Source: Sinorhizobium sp. RAC02
GTDB taxonomy: Bacteria > Pseudomonadota > Alphaproteobacteria > Rhizobiales > Rhizobiaceae
Direction of reading: 5' to 3'
Length of the DNA: 64,000 bases
Assembly: GCF_001713395.1 (NCBI RefSeq)
Contig: NZ_CP016450.1
Coordinates: 1,736,001 to 1,800,000 of the forward strand
Positions 46,359 to 54,339 of the stretch are shown here, piece by piece. Position numbers and translations under genes: made by a program. Under the pieces are notes generated by a model. It saw only the letters and a program-made list of their open reading frames with translations, did no database searches and was not told the DNA's origin. Numbering within the stretch: position 1 is the stretch's first letter; every line of letters begins with the position of its first letter.

Positions 46359-46438
46359 GCGCGCACCTCGATCCGGTTTTCGCTCTCAAGCGCAGCCGCG
46401 CTCCGTCGTGCCTGCGCACGAACGCTATGGTTTGCCAT
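46355..46438 (-). CDS. Candidate 27-codon leader ORF of the purine permease
   Basis: A short ORF, MANHSVRAQARR and onwards, 27 residues, basic, with a strong Shine-Dalgarno (GGGAGGAG) about eight bases before its ATG. Its TGA overlaps the permease ATG (ATGA). The permease has a weaker site of its own (GAGGTG), inside this ORF. The arrangement suggests translational coupling or a regulatory leader peptide. No homologue recognised; it could be fortuitous. Confidence 0.4.
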   Translation of the reverse strand: MANHSVRAQARRSAAALESENRIEVRA

Positions 46439-46465
46439 GGCTTCTCCTCCCGGCGTGGTTGATGC

Positions 46466-46500
46466 CGCTTGAACGCGGCGATCCGAAGCCTCCACTTCGG
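46466..46500 (-). promoter_or_regulatory. Two consecutive hairpins in the purine-permease leader
   Basis: On the minus strand, CCGAAG-TGGAGG-CTTCGG (46483-46500) and GCCGC-GTTCAA-GCGGC (46466-46481) directly precede the strong ribosome binding site of the leader ORF. Tandem stems ahead of a purine permease suggest a structured leader or riboswitch-like element; I cannot match them to a known class by eye. Confidence 0.4.
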
Positions 46501-46595
46501 GCAGGAGAAGCTAGCCGAGTTCGCCGCCGGGGTTTCTTCAAAAAATCCCGAAAGAGTTTCGCTCGATAGCAAGGGTTTGGCGCTTGGCTTGAAGC

Positions 46596-46626
46596 AAAAA
46601 GAAACCCGCCGAAACGGCGGGTTTCT
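46596..46626 (-). terminator. Intrinsic terminator of the small membrane-protein gene
   Basis: On the minus strand a perfect 10-bp stem (46616-46625 with 46601-46610, loop GTTTC) is followed by a T-run (aaaaa at 46596-46600 on the plus strand). It lies just past the stop of the gene at 46.7 kb and before the permease promoter region. Confidence 0.85.
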
Positions 46627-46652
46627 CAAGGCCCCATGCTGGGTGACGATGG

Positions 46653-47018
46653 TTACGGGGTGGTCGTGGTTGCGCCACCGCCTTCGGTCTGGCCGCCATT
46701 CGGCTGGACTTCCAGCGGCTGCGTGCCGCCGGTCGCGCCGCCCGTCTGGCCATCGGTGGTGGCGCCACCGGCCGGAGCCGTATCGGTCGTGCCGATCGCC
46801 GATGTATTGGCGTTCGGATCGACGCCGTCACCCGGCGTTCCGCTGCCGACGAAATAGAAGATGCCCACGGCGACGAGAACAGCGAGGATCACGGCGACGG
46901 CCCAGCCGCCGGTGCCGCTGCCGCCGGTCGTCTGATTGACGACGGTCGGGCCACGATCATCCACCGGAGGCGTATAACGATCTTCCGGGGGACGATTGAC
47001 AAGGTTCGGGTCTTGCAT
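46653..47018 (-). CDS. Small single-span membrane protein of unknown function
   Basis: 121-residue protein: a short polar N-terminus rich in Pro and Asp, one membrane helix (GGWAVAVILAVLVAVGIFYFVG near 50-71), and a Gly/Thr/Pro-rich low-complexity tail ending GGATTTTP. GGAG precedes the start MQDPNLVNRP; an upstream extension is unlikely. No domain recognised. It is divergent from the large repeat protein, with about 130 bases between their starts. Confidence 0.7.
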   Translation of the reverse strand: MQDPNLVNRPPEDRYTPPVDDRGPTVVNQTTGGSGTGGWAVAVILAVLVAVGIFYFVGSGTPGDGVDPNANTSAIGTTDTAPAGGATTDGQTGGATGGTQPLEVQPNGGQTEGGGATTTTP

Positions 47019-47146
47019 GTCGGTCACTCCATATGGTTGGATCGACGGGAAAACGCGCCACTCGTGTTTAAGTTCCATTTCCTTCAAATGGTAAACGCTC
47101 TTCCCCTTGCAGCTTCCCGGCGAGTGCCTCAAATTGGGAGGGCAAT

Positions 47147-49873
47147 GTGCTGAGGGATGAGATGTCGGTCATAACGAAGGGTGTGGGATCGGTGGTGCTG
47201 GCGGTTGGAAGTGCGCTGATAACCGGCGACCCAACAGGAACAGTCGGCAGCTTGACATCGCGGGCGCTCGGCGTGGCGGGTGGCCTCATGTCAGGCGTCG
47301 CCGGCAACTTCATGCATGATGCCCTCAAGGAGGCAGGGCCCACCCTCGGCGCATCCCTCCTGCGTCGACACACAGAGATCGACCGCAACCATCATATCGT
47401 GCTCGCACTGCGCCTCTCGCACCTTGATGCCCTCAACGCGATCCTGGATCGCTTCGATGCAGGCCGGAAATCGGAAATCGACCCCGCCCGCAAGGCGGAG
47501 GGAGCAAGGATTTCCGCACTTCTGCGTGCTTATGCGAAGGATGCCCGGCAGTTCGACGGCGAAGCCGCAAAAGACATTGGGTCGGAAGAACGCCGCGTGC
47601 TCATCGCGCTTCCGGCCGCTTTCGAGACGGCACTTGCCGGACGGACCGGCAGCGCCGCGGATGCAAACATCGTGCGGCGCGAGATGGAATTGGCCGTCGT
47701 GCAGGGACTCGCCAAGGAGATCGGCGATGATCTGCCCGCCTTCCTGGCCGCCGCATTTCACGGCAATGCGGAAGGACGGGATGGCTGGCACGACCTGTTC
47801 GTGCGCGCCGCCTGCGCACGGCTGAAGGACAATGCCGCCTTCGGGGCGATCTGGTCCGCAGAGCTGCAGGCCGGTTCCTATCACCGCATCCGGGCGCTTC
47901 TTGATTTGACCGCTGCGATCGATCGTAAAACAGACCAGTTGCTGGCTGGCCAGAATGCGACGGAAGAGGCTGCCGAGCGGCGGCACCGCGAGAATCTCGC
48001 TTTTCAGCAGAAAATCCTCGATGCAACCGCTCGCGAAAAGGGCGTGTCGGTCGCCGATCTGCGCCCTGTCCTCACACGCCTGCTTGGCCATTCCGACGTC
48101 CCGCTCGACCAGATCGGCCGCGTGCTCGGCGAGGCCGTCGATGCCATGCTGGCACAATCGCAGACGCTCGCCGTCGTGCACAACGACGAGCCCTCCATCG
48201 ACCGCGCTATTAACCTCTCGCGCGCGAAGCTGAAGACCCTCGACATCGAAGGCGCGTTGGCGACGGTGCGCGCCGCGCAGAGGGCGGAAGAGCAAACCGC
48301 CCAGATGCGCGACAAAGCACGTGCGCGCCTTTTCTTCGAGGAGGCGGATATCCTCGCACCGCTTTACGACCATGTCGGGGTGATCGCCGCGCTTCGGGCG
48401 GCGCTTGCGTTGGACGCCGAGATGCACTGGCGCTGGTTTCAGCTTGGTGATGAGCTTGTAACCATCGGAGCCCGCCGCGAAGCCGAGGCGAATTATCGAA
48501 AGGCCCTTATGATCTGTCAAAGCGCTCAAGATCAACGCGAAGTCGGCGTTTGTTACAATAGGATTGGCGACATGCGGCGTGACGAAGGCGACGCCAAGGG
48601 CGCGTCCGACGTTTATGGTGCGGCCCTCAAAATCGCGAAAGCCCTCGCTGAAGGCGATCCAAACAATACCGATTGGCAACGAGATCTCTCAATCAGCTAT
48701 CACAAGATAGGCGACATGCGACGTGCTGAAGGCAATGCCAAGGCGGCACTCGACGCCTTCACTGAGGACCTGAAAATTGCAAAGGCTCTTGCCGAACGCG
48801 ATCCAGACAATTCCGAATGGTTGCGGGACCTCTCCGTTAGCTACAACAGGGTCGGCGACATGAGACATGCGGAGGGCGATTCCAAAGGTGCGCTCGACGC
48901 CTATAGCCACGCGCTCAAAATCCGGGAAACCCTCATCGAACGCGACCCAAACAATGCCGGGTGGCGGCGTGATCTTTCTATAAGCTACCACAAGATAGGC
49001 GACATGCGGCGCGCTGAAGGCAATGCCAAAGCTACATTTGAAGCATATGAGGAGGCTCTCCAAATTGCACGGATGCTCGCTGAACGAGATCCACACAATG
49101 CTGAATTGCAGCGTGACCTCATCGTCAGCCACAACAGAATAGGTGATATGCTGCGTGACGAGGGCGACGCTCAAGGTGCGCTAGACGTCTATGGCGAGGC
49201 GCTCAAAATAGCAAAGACGCTTACTCACCTCGATCCAAGCAACACCGAATGGCAGCACGATCTTGCCGTGAGTCATCATAAGATCGGCAACATGCGGCGC
49301 GCTGGAGGCGATACCAAAGCCGCACTGGAAGCCTTTGATGAGGCTTTCAAAATCGCGACTACGCTTGTCGAGCGTGATCCGAGCAGCACCATATGGCAGC
49401 GTAATCTCTCTGTTAGCTACAACTCGATCGGCGACATACGTCTTGGACAAGACGATGTGAAAGGTGCGCTTGAGGCTTACGACGCAGCTCTCAAAATCCG
49501 AGAGACTCTCGTGGAACACGATCCAGGCAATGCCATCTGGCAGCGCGACCTCGCGGTAGGCTACCACGCAATCGGCGATATACGACGTAAAACGGGGGAT
49601 GTGGAAATTGCGCTAAAAGTCCATGTCCGCGCTCTAAAGATCACAAAAGCCCTCGCTGACCGAGACCCAGACAATGCCTTATGGCAACGAGACCTGATCA
49701 TCAGCCTTGTAAAGCTTGCACAAGCTGATCCGAGTAGCGCAGCCGCACGCTATGCAGCAGCGCTCACAATCGCCGAGCGACTCGCTGCCGAAGGCAAACT
49801 TACACCAGCGGATGCCTGGATGCCGGAGGATCTTGCCCAGCGGCTTGCCGAAGCGACGGGCGCGTCGGCATGA
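47147..49873 (+). CDS. Large protein with eight tandem 48-residue TPR-like repeats
   Basis: 908 residues. The N-terminal 470 residues are helical with a glycine-rich, mildly hydrophobic start (VVLAVGSALITG) and no catalytic motif I recognise. From base 48563 to about 49714 there are eight repeats of exactly 144 bases, each starting (I/V)GDMRR-like and ending YNxxGD-like, with DPxNxxWQRDLSxSY in the centre. This 48-residue TPR-like unit occurs in bacterial proteins with NACHT, CHAT, TIR or similar effector domains; here no such domain is evident. The repeat region is poorer in GC than flanking genes. Start ATG or TTG variants within the first codons are possible. Confidence 0.8.
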   Translation: MLRDEMSVITKGVGSVVLAVGSALITGDPTGTVGSLTSRALGVAGGLMSGVAGNFMHDALKEAGPTLGASLLRRHTEIDRNHHIVLALRLSHLDALNAILDRFDAGRKSEIDPARKAEGARISALLRAYAKDARQFDGEAAKDIGSEERRVLIALPAAFETALAGRTGSAADANIVRREMELAVVQGLAKEIGDDLPAFLAAAFHGNAEGRDGWHDLFVRAACARLKDNAAFGAIWSAELQAGSYHRIRALLDLTAAIDRKTDQLLAGQNATEEAAERRHRENLAFQQKILDATAREKGVSVADLRPVLTRLLGHSDVPLDQIGRVLGEAVDAMLAQSQTLAVVHNDEPSIDRAINLSRAKLKTLDIEGALATVRAAQRAEEQTAQMRDKARARLFFEEADILAPLYDHVGVIAALRAALALDAEMHWRWFQLGDELVTIGARREAEANYRKALMICQSAQDQREVGVCYNRIGDMRRDEGDAKGASDVYGAALKIAKALAEGDPNNTDWQRDLSISYHKIGDMRRAEGNAKAALDAFTEDLKIAKALAERDPDNSEWLRDLSVSYNRVGDMRHAEGDSKGALDAYSHALKIRETLIERDPNNAGWRRDLSISYHKIGDMRRAEGNAKATFEAYEEALQIARMLAERDPHNAELQRDLIVSHNRIGDMLRDEGDAQGALDVYGEALKIAKTLTHLDPSNTEWQHDLAVSHHKIGNMRRAGGDTKAALEAFDEAFKIATTLVERDPSSTIWQRNLSVSYNSIGDIRLGQDDVKGALEAYDAALKIRETLVEHDPGNAIWQRDLAVGYHAIGDIRRKTGDVEIALKVHVRALKITKALADRDPDNALWQRDLIISLVKLAQADPSSAAARYAAALTIAERLAAEGKLTPADAWMPEDLAQRLAEATGASA
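48563..49714 (+). repeat. Eight tandem 144-bp coding repeats
   Basis: Copies begin at 48563, 48707, 48851, 48995, 49139, 49283, 49427 and 49571, an exact 144-base period. They encode the 48-residue TPR-like units. Copies differ by many substitutions and none by length, so protein-level constraint dominates. Confidence 0.9.
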
Positions 49874-50140
49874 TAACACCGAGCAATGTCTCCCCTTGCG
49901 TTCGGCCGAAAAATCCGTATAAGCGCGCTGTTCAACACACCCGGTCAATCGGCTGGTGGCTGAACGGAGGGCCGGTGATCCTGTAGGAACGCCGTTTGGA
50001 GCCAAGGGCTCCAGCCTCCCGTGTCTCCGCTCTCGACCGTCTGGATTAACGCTTTTCTTGCTTCGGGCCTCGCGCCCTTAAGAACTGTCGTTGAGGCTTG
50101 GCGCCGGTTTCGGGTGTAAACGCAAGAAAGGCAAAGCCAC

Positions 50141-50602
50141 ATGGCTCTCTACGAACATGTATTCCTGGCCCGCCAGGACGTGTCCGCCCAGCAGGTCGAC
50201 GCTCTCGTCGAACAGTACAAGGGTGTGATCGAATCGCTCGGCGGCAAGGTCGGCCGTATCGAAAACTGGGGCCTCAAGTCCCTGACCTACCGCATCAAGA
50301 AGAACCGCAAGGCGCATTATGCCCTGATGGACATCGATGCCCCGGCTGCTGCCATCCACGAGATGGAACGCCAGATGCGCATCAACGAAGACGTTCTTCG
50401 TTACATGACCATCGCTGTCGAAGCCCACGAAGAAGGCCCGTCGGCAATGATGCAGAAGCGCGACCGTGACGACCGTCCGCGTCGTGATGGCGACGACCGC
50501 GGCCCGCGCCGCGATTTCGGCGATCGTGGCCCGCGCCGCGACTTCGGCGATCGTCCGCCGCGCCGTGACGGCGACCGCCCGGCCCGCGAAGACCGCGCGT
50601 AA
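50141..50602 (+). CDS. rpsF: 30S ribosomal protein S6
   Basis: Small-subunit protein that pairs with S18. 153 residues: the S6 fold in 1-100 ([37 protein letters not shown]) and a C-terminal Arg/Asp-rich tail of about 45 residues with repeats such as RDFGDRGPR. The extension is usual in rhizobial S6 though its length varies. First gene of rpsF-rpsR-DUF2232-rplI. The 160 bases upstream include a stem-loop-rich leader. Confidence 0.97.
   Translation: MALYEHVFLARQDVSAQQVDALVEQYKGVIESLGGKVGRIENWGLKSLTYRIKKNRKAHYALMDIDAPAAAIHEMERQMRINEDVLRYMTIAVEAHEEGPSAMMQKRDRDDRPRRDGDDRGPRRDFGDRGPRRDFGDRPPRRDGDRPAREDRA
50501..50554 (+). repeat. Two tandem 27-bp repeats in the S6 tail
   Basis: 50501-50527 and 50528-50554 differ at one base. 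They encode the repeated GPRRDFGDR units of the S6 C-terminal tail. Confidence 0.8.
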
Positions 50603-50626
50603 TCGAAGCAGAAGGAGACTAAGACA

Positions 50627-50875
50627 ATGGCTGATACTTCCTCCGCTCCGGCACGCCGTCCGTTCCACCGCCGCCGCAAGACCTGCCCCTTCTCGGGCGC
50701 AAACGCTCCGAAGATCGACTACAAGGATGTCCGTCTTCTGTCGCGTTACATCTCCGAGCGCGGCAAGATCGTTCCGTCCCGCATCACGGCCGTTTCCCAG
50801 AAGAAGCAGCGCGAACTCGCCAAGGCGATCAAGCGCGCCCGCTTCCTCGGCCTGCTGCCCTACGTCGTAGCGTAA
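50627..50875 (+). CDS. rpsR: 30S ribosomal protein S18
   Basis: Small-subunit protein binding S6 and the 16S rRNA platform. 82 residues. Seen: [42 protein letters not shown] and [24 protein letters not shown] lies before the ATG. Coupled to rpsF by 24 bases. Confidence 0.97.
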   Translation: MADTSSAPARRPFHRRRKTCPFSGANAPKIDYKDVRLLSRYISERGKIVPSRITAVSQKKQRELAKAIKRARFLGLLPYVVA

Positions 50876-50925
50876 GCGAGTGACTCTGCGGCCTGACTCG
50901 ACGTCGGGGCGAGACACCTGACTCC

Positions 50926-50952
50926 GGGGAAGACGGTTTTGCCGCCTTCCCC
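50926..50952 (+). terminator. Stem-loop after rpsR
   Basis: A stem of ten pairs with one mismatch (50926-50936 with 50942-50952, loop ttttg) follows the rpsR stop by about 50 bases, before atttccctt. Possible partial terminator or attenuator separating the small-subunit genes from the membrane-protein and L9 genes. Confidence 0.5.
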
Positions 50953-50988
50953 ATTTCCCTTCCGCGTTGGGCGCGGATCGGAGCCGCC

Positions 50989-51074
50989 GGTCTCCTGGAG
51001 ACCAAAATCCCATGTTGGGGAGACGGTCCTGAATCACTGTGTCAGGAAACTCCTCTAACTGTCTGAACAGACAG
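50989..51074 (+). promoter_or_regulatory. Structured leader of the DUF2232-rplI genes
   Basis: Two exact dyads lie here: ggtctc-ctg-gagacc (50989-51003) and ctgtctg-aa-cagacag (51059-51074). The second is 12 bases before the GTG start of the next gene and overlaps its ribosome binding region. Autogenous control or an operator is possible; I do not recognise either motif. Confidence 0.35.
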
Positions 51075-51085
51075 GACAGCGAACC

Positions 51086-52060
51086 GTGAAGACCTTGACG
51101 CCGACATCGATTGCGACCGGCCTGATTGCCGGTGTGACCGCCGCTCTGCTTTCGCTGAGCGCGAACGCACAGTCGTCGTTTGCAATCGTGCTTTACGCTG
51201 CGTCCGCGCTTCCCATTCTCATTGCAGGCCTCGGCTGGGGCAATGCCAGCGCGCTGATTGCCGTCGTTGCCGGTGGCGCTGTCGCGTCCGCTCTGGTCTC
51301 CTCCTATTTCGCGCTGATGATCGTCATCATCACGCTCATTCCGGCCGGCTGGCTCAGCAATCTGGCCAACCTCGCGCGCCCCGCCTCCGAACTCGGCGGC
51401 CCGGAAGGCGCGCTCGCCTGGTACCCGCTGTCCAACATTCTCGTCCATCTCGCGCTTATGGTGACGCTCGGCATGATCGCGGTCGGCGCGATCGTCGGCT
51501 ACGACAGCGCGATGGCCAGCCAGCTCGTCGATATCGTCATCCAGACGCTGAAGGCGCAGGAGCCGCTCTACAATCCGGATGCGGCGTCGATCGCGCAGAT
51601 GAAGACCATTTTTGCGCTGGCGCTGCCACTCGTGCAGGGCGCGCTCTGGGTGTTCCTGCTGTTTGCCGCCTACTACATTGCAAGCTTCATCGTCCGCCTG
51701 TCGGGCAAGGGTCTTCGCCCGCGCGAGGACATGCCGTCGACGCTGCGCATGCACCGCAATGCGATCTTCATCTTCCTCGCCGGTCTCGTCAGCACCTTCA
51801 TGGGTGGCGTGCCGGCGATCATCGGCGCGCTCGTCTGCGGCACCTTCGGGGCCGGTTTCGTGCTTGCCGGCTTCGCGAGCCTGCATTTCAGGACGCGCGG
51901 CAAGCCGTGGCGGCTTTTTGCCCTGTGGTTCGCCTATCTCTCGGTATTGCTTCTCACGATACCGATTTTCGCCATCCTCATCCTGGGCATGATGGACACG
52001 CGGCGCACGATCGCGCTGACGCCCGCCAGCCCGGCCGAGAAGAAAAACCAGAATACCTGA
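51086..52060 (+). CDS. DUF2232 family membrane protein
   Basis: 324-residue polytopic inner-membrane protein with about eight hydrophobic helices, of the DUF2232 family found between ribosomal S18 and L9 genes in alphaproteobacteria. Seen: a signal-like first helix ([20 protein letters not shown]), [20 protein letters not shown], and several glycine-rich helices near the end. The start is GTG. Function unknown; its constant place beside rpsR/rplI is notable. About 210 bases of leader precede it. Confidence 0.88.
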   Translation: MKTLTPTSIATGLIAGVTAALLSLSANAQSSFAIVLYAASALPILIAGLGWGNASALIAVVAGGAVASALVSSYFALMIVIITLIPAGWLSNLANLARPASELGGPEGALAWYPLSNILVHLALMVTLGMIAVGAIVGYDSAMASQLVDIVIQTLKAQEPLYNPDAASIAQMKTIFALALPLVQGALWVFLLFAAYYIASFIVRLSGKGLRPREDMPSTLRMHRNAIFIFLAGLVSTFMGGVPAIIGALVCGTFGAGFVLAGFASLHFRTRGKPWRLFALWFAYLSVLLLTIPIFAILILGMMDTRRTIALTPASPAEKKNQNT

Positions 52061-52082
52061 ACGTCAAGAAAGGAACTCGAAA

Positions 52083-52658
52083 ATGAACGTCATTCTCCTC
52101 GAACGCATCGCCAAGCTCGGCCAGATGGGCGAAATCGTCAAGGTTCGCGACGGCTTTGCCCGTAACTACCTGCTGCCGCTCGGCAAGGCGCTGCGCGCCA
52201 ACGAAGCCAACAAGAAGCGCTTCGAATCCGAGCGTTCGACGCTCGAAGCCCGCAACCTCGAGCGCAAGTCGGAAGCCCAGTCGGTTGCCGAAAAGCTCGA
52301 CGGCAAGACCTTCGTCATCGTCCGCTCCGCCGGCGAAACCGGCCAGCTCTACGGTTCGGTCGCCGCCCGCGACATCATCGAGGCGCTGTCTTCGGAAGGC
52401 TTCAACGTCGGCCGCAACCAGGTCGAACTCAACACGCCGATCAAGGCCATTGGCCTGCACAAGGTCGTGCTGCACCTGCATGCCGAAGTCGAGATCAGCA
52501 TCGTCGTCAACGTTGCCCGCTCCGCCGATGAAGCCGAGCGCCAGACGAAGGGCGAAAGCCTGACGTCGGCCGACGCCATCTACGGCGTTGACGAAGACGC
52601 CCTGAAGCCGGAAGACTTCTTCGATCCGGAAGCTGAAGGCGAAGACGAAGACGCCTGA
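52083..52658 (+). CDS. rplI: 50S ribosomal protein L9
   Basis: Large-subunit stalk protein. 191 residues. Seen: [21 protein letters not shown] and [21 protein letters not shown], the N-terminal rRNA-binding domain, a long connecting helix, and the C-terminal domain ([21 protein letters not shown]), followed by an acidic tail. GAAAGGA lies before the ATG. Last gene of the operon. Confidence 0.97.
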   Translation: MNVILLERIAKLGQMGEIVKVRDGFARNYLLPLGKALRANEANKKRFESERSTLEARNLERKSEAQSVAEKLDGKTFVIVRSAGETGQLYGSVAARDIIEALSSEGFNVGRNQVELNTPIKAIGLHKVVLHLHAEVEISIVVNVARSADEAERQTKGESLTSADAIYGVDEDALKPEDFFDPEAEGEDEDA

Positions 52659-52687
52659 TATCGGCTTCTACGCAAATAACGTCTACG

Positions 52688-52716
52688 ACGGGCCGGCTCT
52701 GCCGGCCCGTTGCCGT
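52688..52716 (+). terminator. Intrinsic terminator after rplI
   Basis: A perfect 10-bp GC stem (52688-52697 with 52701-52710, loop tct) is followed by tgccgttt, about 30 bases after the L9 stop. Confidence 0.75.
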
Positions 52717-52866
52717 TTCAAGGGCTAAAAAGCACATCTTGAAATCCGGTTTTTCGCATCAATATTTATATGTCGTTAGACTGGATTGGCGGTCGGGCCG
52801 CTTCCCAGGCCGGTTTCCGACCACGACCCGTTCCGCCGCTTTTTAAAGCGCGACGGAGTTTAGCGA

Positions 52867-54153
52867 ATGAAGTTCATTGTACAGGCTCTCGTTTCCCGCC
52901 TCGTCGAGACCGGAAATCTGAAGATCACCTACCCGGACGGATCCATCCAGGCTTTTGGCGATGGCACCGGCAATCCCATCCACATGCGTCTCAACACCCG
53001 CAAAGCGGTCTGGGGTATCGCATTCGATCCCGCCTACTATCTCGGGCATCATTACGGCACCGGCGATATCGATATCATCGAGGGCGACATGTACGGCCTC
53101 TTGAAAACCGTCTTCACCGGCAACCCGGATTTCAAATACTACGATTCCCGTTGGAACCACCTTCTCGAGCGGGTGCGCTATCTCTTCCGCTGGGCGCGCG
53201 AACAGAACAGCGTCATGCGTTCGCGCCGGAACGTACAGCACCACTATGATCTCACCGGCGCCCTCTACGATCTCTTCCTCGATCGGGACCGCCAGTATTC
53301 CTGCGCCTATTTCGAGCAGCCGGACCAGACGCTGGACGAGGCACAGCTTGCCAAGAAGCGGCACATCGCCGCCAAGCTCAACATCAATCGGCCGGGCCAA
53401 AGCGTGCTCGACATCGGCAGCGGCTGGGGCGGCATGGCGCTCTATCTTGCGCGCCAGCTCGGCGCCAAGGTGACGGGCGTAACGCTCTCCGACGAACAAC
53501 ACGCGCTTTCCGTAAAGCGGGCGAACGAGGCCGGCCTTTCCGATGCGGTGAAATTCCTGCTGCAGGACTATCGCAACACGGAAGGCCCGTTCGACCGTAT
53601 CGTCTCGGTCGGCATGTTCGAGCATGTCGGCCGGCCGAACTACCTCACCTTCTTCAAGAAGAGCGCGTCGCTCTTGAAACGCGACGGCGTGATGTTGCTG
53701 CACACGATCGGCCGCACCGACCAGCCCTCGGCCAACAACCCGTTCATCGAGAAATACATCTTTCCCGGTGGCTACATCCCTGCCCTTTCCGAGGTTATGC
53801 AGGCGGTCGAAAAGAGCGGACTTGCGGTAACGGACGTGGAGATCCTGCGGCTGCACTATGCCGAGACGCTGCGCCACTGGCGCGAACGTTTCATGGCAAG
53901 GCGCGAGGAGGCCAAGGCGCTGTACGATGAAAAATTCTGCCGGGTCTGGGAGTTCTACCTCGCCGCATCCGAAAGCGCCTTCCGCTGGCAGAACCTCGTC
54001 GTCTTCCAGCTCCAGCTCGCACATGATCAGGAGGCCGTGCCGCTGACGCGCGAATATATCGGGCGCGGCGAGGATTGCCTCAAGGCGCATGAGGGCAACC
54101 CGAAGGGCGATCGGCGTGGCGCGCGCCAGTTCCCGCAGGAGGCGTCGCTGTGA
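52867..54153 (+). CDS. cfa: Cyclopropane-fatty-acyl-phospholipid synthase
   Basis: Methylates the double bonds of unsaturated phospholipid acyl chains with S-adenosylmethionine. 428 residues. Seen: the SAM motif VLDIGSGWGGMALYLARQLG near 179-198, HHYDLTGALYDLFLDRDRQYSCAYFE (catalytic-site region), and VSVGMFEHVGRPNY. Single gene with its own upstream region (208 bases) after the L9 terminator. Works on the same membrane lipids as pgsA and the fab genes in this window. Confidence 0.95.
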   Translation: MKFIVQALVSRLVETGNLKITYPDGSIQAFGDGTGNPIHMRLNTRKAVWGIAFDPAYYLGHHYGTGDIDIIEGDMYGLLKTVFTGNPDFKYYDSRWNHLLERVRYLFRWAREQNSVMRSRRNVQHHYDLTGALYDLFLDRDRQYSCAYFEQPDQTLDEAQLAKKRHIAAKLNINRPGQSVLDIGSGWGGMALYLARQLGAKVTGVTLSDEQHALSVKRANEAGLSDAVKFLLQDYRNTEGPFDRIVSVGMFEHVGRPNYLTFFKKSASLLKRDGVMLLHTIGRTDQPSANNPFIEKYIFPGGYIPALSEVMQAVEKSGLAVTDVEILRLHYAETLRHWRERFMARREEAKALYDEKFCRVWEFYLAASESAFRWQNLVVFQLQLAHDQEAVPLTREYIGRGEDCLKAHEGNPKGDRRGARQFPQEASL

Positions 54154-54339
54154 GATTCGGCGCATGAGTCAACCGAAAGCGAGCAGGCCCGGCGGAATCC
54201 GGGCTTGCCGTGTCCTGGCCGCCTGTGGAAAAGTCTAAGACTGGGCCTAAAGCATGGCCAGGGCCGGAAGCGCTTGACCCCCGGCAGCAAAGGAACGACA
54301 CCAGCGACCTTCTAAAACAGGGACGGGAGATTCGGGACG

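Noticed and set aside
48689..49567. Two minus-strand frames inside the repeat protein
   Set aside because: Their repetitiveness comes from the 144-base repeats on the plus strand; no start signals.
48563..49714. Direct repeats that could suggest a CRISPR array
   Set aside because: Exact 144-base period, coding throughout, copies diverged; no short conserved repeat with unique spacers.
49980..50140. Possible S6:S18-binding leader RNA before rpsF
   Set aside because: Stem-loops are present, but I could not establish the conserved bulge by eye; needs a covariance-model search.
50078..51886. 602-codon minus-strand frame over the S6-S18-DUF2232 genes
   Set aside because: Arg/Asp/Gly-rich shadow of the ribosomal genes.
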